The position numbers and the translations under genes were made by a program. Under the pieces are notes generated by a model. That model ran no database searches, had not been told where the DNA came from, and saw nothing but the letters and a program-made list of their open reading frames with translations. A DNA stretch of 64,000 bases from Patiria miniata (taxonomy: Eukaryota; Echinodermata; Asteroidea; Valvatida; Asterinidae): the NCBI RefSeq assembly GCF_015706575.1, contig NW_024037070.1, forward strand, positions 6,381,874-6,445,873. Direction: 5' to 3'. Below are positions 57,001 through 64,000 of this stretch, one piece after another. Numbering within the stretch: position 1 is the first letter of the stretch; the number at the start of each line of letters is the position of its first letter.

Positions 57001-60000
57001 GCGATTCGCAAAGCTCCGAACTTAATCAATTATCGATTTCGGGATTGAAACAAAAACTGTTGTCCAAAACAACATAATTTTCATCACTTTACAGTAAAAT
57101 CGAAGTGCGTCTTGAGTGGAAGATAGTACTGTGCACTGCCCCCGCACAGACACACACCTACGGCAAACATATGTTTGGTATTAAAGATTGTGATATCAAT
57201 TCATTACTGGAATCTATGGATTACTCGGGAAAAAAATACATGATATATTGGAAATGCTTCAGGGAGGAATGACTTTGTGGTTGATGACCCCACACACTGT
57301 CTCAATGAAGCCTTTACCAGACACATCGTAAAGCGCATTGTCATACCAAAGCCACCATCACATTAATAAAAGCAGCCAGATGTTTTCAATTCCCGAGTTT
57401 TCGAACCAAGGACTTCAACCCGGCCATGATTTCACTTAGTAATAAAATGTGTGCTTGGCCAGTTTTAAACACAATGTTTAAGACCAGTTGGAGTCTGGAC
57501 GCTGATTATTACCCGAGCCGAATCCCATTCATAAATACGTTTTCGGTCAAAAAAACCTAAACGTTTCTGTCCAAAACACCCCAATATGGTAGGGCCCTCT
57601 CGTGGGTTGGCGTGAACAACTCCTTATGTGGAGATTGGCTCGCGCGTCGCGCGTACTGCGCGATGTGGCGCAGAACGCAGCTGTGCCGGTGTGTTTGAAT
57701 TTAGAACTATGAAATACTGACTCAGTGGTAGTATTGCGCATGCCTACGTGAGGCTGGTGAACGTTAAACCTAAAAAAAAAAAACGGTAAAAGGCAATGAA
57801 TTTCATAGGAGTCAAAATTTCACGTGACACTGGAAAAATGTTGAGGACAAGCCAGCCGGTCTTTATCAACCGTTTAAAACCGGCCACGTGACGGGCTCTC
57901 GACCAATAGGAATGGGTAAACCGTCTTAGTATTTATGAATAATTGTTTTACCTGCAACATAAGGTATTCGAAATGAATGTTAATAGTTATAGATCGATTT
58001 CCGATCATTTTTCCGATACTTGAGTAAATATTTAAAATATACATGAACACTCAAAACGTGATAACGGCCTGACACAATTTCTGCATTCCTTGAAATCCCA
58101 CTTCTGCAAAGTAATTTCGAGGTTTTTTTTTTTTCATATAAAATTTTCCTGCGGCAGCCAAAAAAAAAAGGTATCGTGAGTCCAGTTTCCTTGAGATCTT
58201 GATCCCCGGGAAGAAATTTTCCGTCTGGGTGAGAAATTCACGACAGAAAATCCATGAAAATGACCCTTGAAAAAATGCCGCGGGGCCAATTCAGAGAGAT
58301 ATCGATGCGAATCGGGATACGGATCGAGATTCAGTTCAAGACCCGTCGAGAGTGTTAGTCATGCTTGGTTCGGCTATACACGCCGCGGATAGAGCAATAG
58401 ACTCGCCGTGGGATTCTCAAACGAGATGGCTTTCCGGTATAAACCGACATCCGAAAGTAATTCGGCCTTCAACGATGTTAAGAATGGCCAAAAAAAGCCG
58501 GAAGACTATCCGCGCTACATTGGCTCTGAAATCGTCTTCGCTAGAAGACGAGCTCCCCTCGGGTAAAAACACAATCTAAACTTGCACTGATAGACAAATA
58601 TCATTACCATTTATATCCCACAGGAGATACATCCAATTTTATTTTGGATTTTTATTAAATCGATTTCAAAGTAACCCTCCCCCCCCCCCCCAAAAAAAAA
58701 AATGTGCTCGCAGGCAAGAATTTTCGATCATCCCCAACCAATATATAAAAAACACCGTTCATATTAACAGACGGCCTTGAACGGGTGATTCTTCCCTGTC
58801 AGCCATCCAGCGTAGATTGCTCTTGTAAAACCCTCCTATCCTGTCTTTGATGGTCGACTGGTGCGGTATGTTTTCCCCTTAATGCTTCCATTTCATAGAA
58901 AATTGACCAAAAGGCTTAAGATGGAAATATGCCGCAGAATTTCAATAATACGGAAGGGCTTGAAAAGCGTCCGATACCAGTAGTCGAGTTCGACGTCTGA
59001 TGCTGCGGCACTTTGCATTTTAATACAAGACTTTTATGTCGGTGGTGACCAGAAACGACCTCGAATGGCGTTGAGTGTAATAAGTGTGTGCTTTTTAGGA
59101 AAGGCAACCAAGAGTGCACATTTGTTGTTGAAAATAAAACCACAGACTGCCTTTATTGCCTTCGCCAAGGGGATTATGTTTTCATCAGATTTTGTTGGTT
59201 GGTCGGTCGGTTGGTTGGTTGGTTCCTCTGTTAACAAGATAACTCAAACGTTATTGGACGGATTTGCATGAACATGTTTTTATGGGTGGTCCTTGTTAGT
59301 AGGATATCGATTAGATTTTGGAAGTGATCCGGATCTGGATCCGGGAATTTTGTTTTAGCTAAGATTTTTCACCATTTATGCGAGTATTTCTTTTGGGTGT
59401 ACTTGGTAAAGGTTTGCGCTCTCTGAATGCTTGCTAATTAAGACATAAAACATACGATGTTAAATGCCGTGGCATTAATTTTGTGGCAGAAACCTTTTGG
59501 TGCACATAGAACCGGTAACCCAACATGCCATAAGAATATTAACTTTGTAAAGACTGCCCTTAAGAAGATCATGTTTACATTTTCTTCGACAGCACCCGCC
59601 GATTATGTTCAAAAGCAAACTGTACGATAAAGTAAACATTCGGCAATCGTCAGTACAGTGATGGGAGCAGGTGTGGCGCAGTTGGAATCTGTATAATTGG
59701 GCTTGGAGTAAGTGGCACCAACCTCCGGTGTCCGGATCCTCGATAATGCGGGGCATTCTACCTATTAGTGTTGACACAGCACATGGGAATAGACATGAAT
59801 GCTAAGGCGTGACTGCGATGCCCCGTATCGCCCCCAGGGCTGTACGGAAATCAGCTGAATGGCTGGCGGTTTCTGCCGCCAAATTGTGACTGTCAGCTTG
59901 TCCAAAATCCTCGATTCTCTCGTAAACAGATTTTCTTATTGATTTTCCCCCAGTTTTCTTTTTTATAAATATTTAGTATAATCGAATTGATTGGCACAGA

Positions 60001-61155
60001 AATCCAGTTTGCTGTTGAATACAATTTACAAGGAATAATTTACGAGTAATAATATAAGAGGGGAAATAAGGATTTATTTTAAGTAAAAAAAACAACAACT
60101 AAACTTCACAATCATTGCTTCGTTCTTTTTTTGGTTTTTTTTCTTGTTACCTAACACATCCCCCTAGATATCTTAAAAGAATTCCTGAGATTCTGGTTAC
60201 ACAATGACCAACACAAGGAAGAGGGGGGGGGGGGTCCCTCAGACTCATATCGTACTACATGCGCCAATTACGCGTAAGGATAATGAGCGTCTCATTAACT
60301 ATAAGGAAAAGAATTTTGATTAGTTTACCCTCATTACCTCCATTTGTTGACAGCTCAGCGAATCCAAATTAGTGGAGCAACTTGGGACGAGCTGGTCAAC
60401 AAAGCTCCCCCGCGCAAGAGAAAATTCGTGATCGTCCCCAGGGAAACTACGGTAGTCAAGGTAAGAGATCAGCGCCTGGCTTAACCTCTTTCCCACAGGT
60501 ATTATGACGTGATCCTGCATTTTGTTGTTCACTACGTGTGCGCAGGCGTTATGCGCGTTTCATTTTGTTATTAAGTTTATCCCCAGGGTTTTTACAGAGG
60601 TCTTATATCAGACCCCGTCACATCGCCGAATGCCTCGAGTCAGGATTTTAATCAATGTCGTAAAAAATGCTACTGCAAGCAACAAGGTTGTAATAATATA
60701 TTAATTCCTAGAATACTGAATGAATAATTGACATTCAAAGGCAGCAGTTCGCGAATCTTCTTCAATTTTAATACCAAGACATTCGCCGGCGGGGTTGAAT
60801 ATAAATGTCGTCTTTTTTCGCAAGATGGCGGGGGAGATTTTGAAAAATCATAAACGCTGAATCAACAGGAGAAACATTTACAGTATGTTTCCCCCAAAAG
60901 TGTCCGTCTGACTGTTTTTTAATTAACAGTACTACAAAACCATGCGGGAAACAGTCTATCACTGGGTTTTCGAAAGTAGTCACGAAGCGCCGTCTACCGT
61001 TCGTCCACAATTACATAAAGCCTTTGTAATATTTTGTTTCTCGTATCCTTTGACAGGGCAAAGGAGCCATGCAGACGTACTGGTTGACTGAAGAGCCGCG
61101 CGAGGATCTTGGGCCCGTCCGACGTGTGGTGGTTTCGCCCGGGATGTGTGACTGA
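40633..61155 (+). CDS. NIT-domain membrane guanylate cyclase (5-exon gene, joined CDS)
   Basis: Converts GTP to cGMP at a membrane. Joining 40633-42092, 53162-53373, 53694-53792, 60354-60460 and 61057-61155 gives 658 residues plus TGA, with all phases agreeing. Order: basic cytosolic N-tail (1-70), membrane segment 71-93, extracellular NIT domain (about 94-369, with [15 protein letters not shown] near 119-133 and glycosylation sequons at N134 and N339), membrane segment 370-395, helical linker with [15 protein letters not shown], then a class III cyclase domain from about 454. Metal Asp residues are D462 (YFSDIVEFT) and D506 (IGDAY). The guanine-selecting pair is E502 and C573. Transition-state N580 and R584 ([10 protein letters not shown]) are present, so one chain type could form an active homodimer. 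NIT domains are nitrate/nitrite-sensing modules in bacteria; animal NIT cyclases have been linked to nitric oxide signalling. There is no kinase-homology or ANP-type receptor domain. Confidence 0.93.
44124..44410. mobile_element. MITE with TACACTCTAAAAA ends
   Basis: 287 bp with ends TACACTCTAAAAA and TTTTTAGAGTGTA, probably CACTCTAAAAA plus a TA target duplication (Tc1/mariner style). The interior repeats AGTCAAATTTGACTAG words. Confidence 0.75.
44795..45310. mobile_element. 516-bp element with CTGCAGCCAACCTCGTCCCC ends
   Basis: The left CTGCAGCCAACCTCGTCCCC is mirrored by GGGGACGAGGTTGGGCTGCAG at the right, with one extra base. Confidence 0.7.
45594..45699. mobile_element. 106-bp hairpin MITE
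   Basis: Arms of about 30 bp: TATTTGTCAAAAATGA and AGAATACATTTCCC, mirrored by GGGAAATGTATT and CATTTTGACAAATA. Confidence 0.72.
45960..46770 (+). repeat. R9 repeat, second copy
   Basis: Parallel to 56440-57520: TTTTAGATTGTTTA, GGTTCTCGCAAAAAT, TTTTGTAGTCCAATTTGG and finally TTGGAGTCTGGATGCTGAT occur in the same order. It is strongly diverged. Confidence 0.55.
47224..48086. mobile_element. 863-bp element with GAGGGCGTATTCGAAACC ends
   Basis: Ends GAGGGCGTATTCGAAACC and GGTTTCGAATACGCCCTC. The interior holds two tandem units of about 230 bp (near 47479 and 47712) sharing TTGATTGAATTAAT-like, GGCTGACAAGC and TTCAATGTTATGCACAAAA words. Confidence 0.78.
49332..49775. repeat. Phrase element P3: TGTTCCGACACCCCTA arrays around a TTAGGG-rich core
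   Basis: Left arm of at least a dozen TGTTCCGACACCCCTA-type phrases (49345-49600). The core 49599-49690 is bounded by CTGCACATA/TATGTGCAG and carries GGTTAGGGTTAGGG. The right arm has the phrase inverted (GTCGGAACATAGGGGT). TGTTGTGCA flanks it at 49323-49331 and 49776-49784, a plausible 9-bp target duplication. Confidence 0.8.
50170..50812. repeat. Inverted-repeat element with repeated CACGAAGAGACGGG words
   Basis: The ends GATGTCACCGTTTTCACGAA and the mirrored TTAAAACGGTGATG region match over about 45 bp with mismatches. ACGAAGAGACG-type words recur at 50187, 50378, 50471 and 50588. Confidence 0.5.
51898..52025. mobile_element. 128-bp MITE with GTGGTGAAGT...CTAGCCTCCC ends
   Basis: Left CTCGTGGTGAAGTAAACCTA continues GCCTCCC; it is mirrored by GGGAGGCTAGTTTCACTACA at the right. 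The palindrome CCTCGGCTTCGCCTCGG sits in the middle. Confidence 0.65.
52185..52602. mobile_element. R2 element, copy 3, carrying a nested hairpin element
   Basis: 52185-52375 follows the right half of R2 (TTCATCAGGTTAGTTGTTCA, AATGATGGACTATA). A mirrored R2 terminus lies at 52577-52602. Between them a roughly 200-bp element has ends ATCACATTAAAAGCTAATA and TATTAGCTTTTAATGTGAT. Confidence 0.65.
53162..53373 (+). CDS. NIT guanylate cyclase exon 2: catalytic core
   Basis: After an 11.07-kb intron, acceptor atattccag. It reads [20 protein letters not shown] and then [19 protein letters not shown], holding guanine-selecting Glu502 and metal Asp506, and ends at LRVGLHSG. Confidence 0.95.
53694..53792 (+). 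CDS. NIT guanylate cyclase exon 3: catalytic core
   Basis: 99 nt, phase 1 at both ends. It encodes [20 protein letters not shown] and [11 protein letters not shown], including guanine-selecting Cys573, Asn580 and Arg584. Confidence 0.96.
55011..55282. mobile_element. 272-bp element with 45-bp inverted termini
   Basis: Left 55011-55055 and right 55238-55282 are complementary at 43 of 45 positions (AATTGGAATTCTACC ... GGTAGAATTCCAATT). Confidence 0.85.
56440..57950 (+). repeat. R9 repeat, longest copy (~1.5 kb)
   Basis: Its left part matches 45960-46770. Its right part (57430-57950) matches 5305-5925 in reverse. It has no coding frame of note. Confidence 0.6.
59137..59445 (+). repeat. Interspersed repeat with GGTTGGTTGGTTGG and GTGATCCGGATC words
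   Basis: CCTTCGCCAAGGGGATTATG, a GGTT run, AAGTGATCCGGATCTGGATC and GGTTTGCGCTCTCTGA occur in this order. I associate this arrangement with a repeat common in marine invertebrates; that recognition is from memory. Confidence 0.45.
59666..59830 (+). mobile_element. Possible tRNA-derived SINE head
   Basis: A box TGGCGCAGTTGG (59674-59685) and a degenerate B box GGTGTCCGGATCC (59727-59739) at tRNA-like spacing. Confidence 0.4.
60354..60460 (+). CDS. NIT guanylate cyclase exon 4
   Basis: 107 nt after a 6.56-kb intron; acceptor ttgacag, donor GTAAGA. It joins in frame to give [19 protein letters not shown] and a basic patch [17 protein letters not shown]. This fits the late cyclase fold, where other GCs read LRIHVS and then an Arg/Glu strand. 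Confidence 0.9.
61057..61155 (+). CDS. NIT guanylate cyclase exon 5: C-terminus and stop
   Basis: Acceptor tttgacag. It begins [17 protein letters not shown]; the family consensus here is KGKG, a few residues, then TYWL. It ends GMCD with TGA at 61153-61155. Confidence 0.95.
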   Translation, partial: GKGAMQTYWLTEEPREDLGPVRRVVVSPGMCD

Positions 61156-61533
61156 TGACCGGACTCAGTTCACCTAGGTCATACGGGTGCACACGGGTGT
61201 ACATGTACTGCAACCCCAGGACAGACAGACAAGAGAGAACAAAACAGATTCTTTGTTGTCCTAGAGCGTTCGTCTTTTGTTGAAAACGGGTCCTCCATCG
61301 TGAGGGTGTGTGCTTATCTGTGAGAGGGCGTTATATTGTAGGGACAAAAGGAAACACAAAGCCTTGTCCTTCAGGGCATAGTAAAACACGACTGTGTGCG
61401 CGTGTCGCTTTACCGTGATCGCCGTAGACGTATTTCTTAGCCGGAAATTGACTGCACCTAACGCAGAGGAGTGTTATTTCTACCACAGCAATACACTACG
61501 ATGTTGAGCCAAGAGCTATGCACTTGCATGATG

Positions 61534-61539
61534 AATAAA
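61534..61539 (+). promoter_or_regulatory. Poly(A) signal AATAAA of the guanylate cyclase gene
   Basis: Canonical hexamer 379 bp past the stop, the first one found on this strand. Confidence 0.5.
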
Positions 61540-61931
61540 GGCACTTAGATGATGCCCCACCTAATGGTTCAATACACATTTCCACCGTTATATAGGTGTA
61601 GACGGTCTTACGTCAGCCGGTGAAAACATTTACATATTTGCACACAGTTTTCATCGGTTGCTATGTGTTACCATTTAGCAACTCCCAACTCAAGAAGCAT
61701 TCAGTTTCAAGAAAACAGATTCGGGAGCTAGATAAGCCCATATAAAAACATTCCCTGATGTCCACGCCAACCTATAATATGGCTGACATTATAATTACAG
61801 GCGCGGCCAGTGTTAGTGATGGTTCGGATACCATCTAAGGGTATACCAAGTGGCCTACATACAACATGTGTCATTTGTAGTTTCTTCCAGTATATTATAC
61901 GTCTTCACCGGTAATTATTTTCAGGCTTAGG

Positions 61932-61932
61932 C

Positions 61933-61967
<35 letters not shown>

Positions 61968-61968
61968 A
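61932..61968 (+). repeat. (CAA)n microsatellite, about 12 units
   Basis: Uninterrupted CAA/AAC run. Confidence 0.95.
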
Positions 61969-63534
61969 ATAGTAGGTCTCTGGTCAGCGCGTCAATAATT
62001 TTTCCCCAAAATTTTCCACGGTAGCTACAAGAGCGCCCTCTATTGCCGCACCGCCTCCAAATTTTCGTACCCAGGAGCATTGTATAAGGGAATGGGGAAG
62101 GGCACATAGGCAAATAATGCAGGGCACCAGGCAAGGCAAATGATGGAGGACACCAAGGTATATGGGGACACAAAACAAAAAATAGTACCCATCTTCTCTG
62201 TACAGTCGAAGCTTGAAAAAAAAACGCATCGCTGCATCTTTAGTCAGACCAGAGACCGACAATTTTGATTTATCCTTGGGTTACATTGGTACCGGTTTGT
62301 GCAACTGTCGGCGCTTTGGTATTCAAAATGCCAGAAAAAGTATTACATCTTTGGTCGAATATTAGTATTATTTTAAAAAATACTAGTGACCTATTAGTGC
62401 GATTAAATATTAATAATTATCTGGTTGAACGCATGTCACTATTGTTGTCCCTTGCATGCTCGCTGCACCGGATTTGTCACAAAATTACTTTCATGAACCT
62501 ATAGCACAGTAACGTCACAAGAGTGTAATTTACTAATCAGATTGTATTATATAATTAATGATATTCTATATTTTATGATGTATAACTGTATTCTATATTT
62601 TCCACTATATTTCCTACTGAGACTAGGTAATCATCGAACTATTGTGTGAACGTTTTTAATAGCTATAATTAATTAACAAAACTCATTTCAGGAAAGAAAT
62701 GTTTTCTTTGTTCATCAGTGTACATATTCCAACCGATTGTATTTTTGTAGTACCCGTGTATATTGCTCGAACAGTGACATTTGTTGGTCAGTCAAAGCGC
62801 ACAAAACGTTTGATTCGATTTCAGGGTTCGTAACGTGAGTACAATTACTTAACGTAGAATAGAAAAAGTTGGACGTAATTCAAAACTATGTGATTCACAA
62901 TAATTGAGGCGCACCACAGAGTTCATGAGGTAAAGGCAACAGCGCCCTCTCAAGATCTCAACCACTGAAGATCGTATACCAAAATGTTGAACGAATGGTT
63001 TTTAAAAGCAAAGTTTGTAAAAGTGTCAATTATATACCATTTCAATGCACGCACAATGTAATAAATATTTTTCCATGAATCATGGGTTTCAGAATTGTGA
63101 CCGGTTTTCTGTGTATAACGAAATGAACCAAGTGTCGTTTGAAAATTTCAAAGGAGCGAAGGACTCGCTTAATATCACGTCTCTTCGATGCATTCTTTTT
63201 CTCAACAAAGTGAAACTATTGTCTCTAAGCACTAACGTTTGATAGATCTTCAGTTCGTAATTGCATGAACACGCTTGTGAACTTCGTGAAAAAGAATATC
63301 ACTGTGCTTTGTCAATACTAGTCTTGGCCCAAGACGCTAGTGATCGATAGTGGACGGTGAATAGTGCGCCCTCTAATGGCACCACAATCACACCAGCGGG
63401 CCTACTCGCACTAATGTCTTGGCCATTTCGTATCAGCAGTTCAAGTTATCTTTACACGAAGAACCCTAACCCCCAAATGCGTCCAAAACCTGTTTTTCCA
63501 GAGAAGGGTAAACCTTTGGTTGACCAGGGCCCAA

Positions 63535-63773
63535 TTTCATAGAGCTGCTTAAGCAGAAAATTTGCTTAAGTACGAAAAAACATTGCTTAGTAAAATTAGG
63601 TTAGCGGCCAAAACACCATGTGATGTACATTGCTTGTGACTGGTATTTAGCTGTTGTTTACTTAGCATAACAATCGCATGGAGTTTTGGCCGGTAACCTG
63701 ATTTTATTAAGCAAGACGTTTTTGTGCTTAAAGCAAATTTTGTACTTAAGGAGCTCTATGAAATTGGCCCCTG
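63535..63773. mobile_element. 239-bp MITE with CAGGGCCCAATTTCATAGAG ends
   Basis: Left CAGGGCCCAATTTCATAGAG, mirrored by CTCTATGAAATTGGCCCCTG at the right. The interior carries TGCTTAAG words in both orientations and a GGTTAGCGGCC/GGCCGGTAACC pair. Confidence 0.8.
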
Positions 63774-64000
63774 GCTTAGTCCACAGAAGGTTCACTCAAC
63801 CTGCATCGTGTGGACCTGTTTTGTATTCAGGTATTATATAGTCCACACAAAGAAGGCAAGGTTGTGCGATGTAAGTTTAAAAAGCGCCTTCTTTTGTTAA
63901 GCACCGAGTTCACAATCCATGCCTTATAATATCATTATTTAGAGGTATGTAACAATAGTGGGATCAGTTCCAATCACCGCTATACCTCCCTGGCATTCCG

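Larger units (their letters stand above)
53793..60353 (+). other. NIT guanylate cyclase intron 3 (6.56 kb)
   Basis: GT-AG intron, phase 1. It contains the repeats listed at 55011, 56440, 59137 and 59666. The rest, including 53820-54990 and 57960-59130, shows no supported gene; an A run lies at 55982-56003. Confidence 0.85.
61156..63534. other. Intergenic DNA downstream of the guanylate cyclase
   Basis: Holds the 3' UTR, the AAC microsatellite and otherwise AT-rich DNA with only short frames. Confidence 0.45.

Noticed and set aside
62265..62504. 79-codon frame with hydrophobic stretches downstream of the cyclase
   Set aside because: It has no ATG at its start, no splice signals and no recognisable family.

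Overview
The window looks like genomic DNA of a marine deuterostome invertebrate, most likely an echinoderm and perhaps a sea star. Three observations point there: spliced animal genes with GT-AG introns, a NIT-domain membrane guanylate cyclase, and a very dense load of small non-autonomous repeats, including tRNA-derived SINEs and the CAGGGCCCAATTTCATAGAG type of inverted-repeat element. The phylum is inferred from general character, not from a species-specific marker.

Three genes are well supported. On the minus strand, 10583-12235 is a single-exon catalytic subunit of pyruvate dehydrogenase phosphatase (PDP1-like). Head to head with it, 421 bp away, NFS1 (mitochondrial cysteine desulfurase) runs on the plus strand from 12657 to 25971 in 12 exons. 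They join in frame to 451 residues, with the PLP lysine (K252) and the catalytic cysteine (C375) present. A membrane guanylate cyclase with an extracellular NIT domain runs on the plus strand from 40633 to 61155 in 5 exons (658 residues, introns up to 11 kb). It keeps every residue expected of a GTP-using class III cyclase. A fourth gene is represented only by its probable last exon at 4646-4923, followed by a poly(A) signal at 5156.

Layout: 1-5.2 kb, 3' end of an unidentified gene plus repeats. 5.2-10.5 kb, repeats. 10.5-26 kb, the PDP1/NFS1 pair; the NFS1 introns hold SINEs, four kinds of inverted-repeat element and a 17-bp minisatellite. 26-40.5 kb, intergenic and almost all repeats, including several elements built from 15-16 bp phrases in inverted arrays and a large decayed inverted duplication at 34.1-40.1 kb. 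40.5-61.5 kb, the guanylate cyclase. 61.5-64 kb, intergenic.

I saw no convincing transposase or reverse transcriptase, so the repeats appear to be non-autonomous or decayed. Long G or C runs (for example near 7870, 9975, 18185, 24390 and 60225) make exact lengths there uncertain.

Functional links: PDP1 and NFS1 are both mitochondrial. PDP reactivates pyruvate dehydrogenase by dephosphorylating its E1 subunit. NFS1 supplies sulfur for the Fe-S clusters that lipoate synthesis, and so the same enzyme complex, depends on. The shared promoter region makes co-expression plausible. The guanylate cyclase belongs to a separate pathway, cGMP signalling, possibly in response to nitric oxide or its oxidation products.
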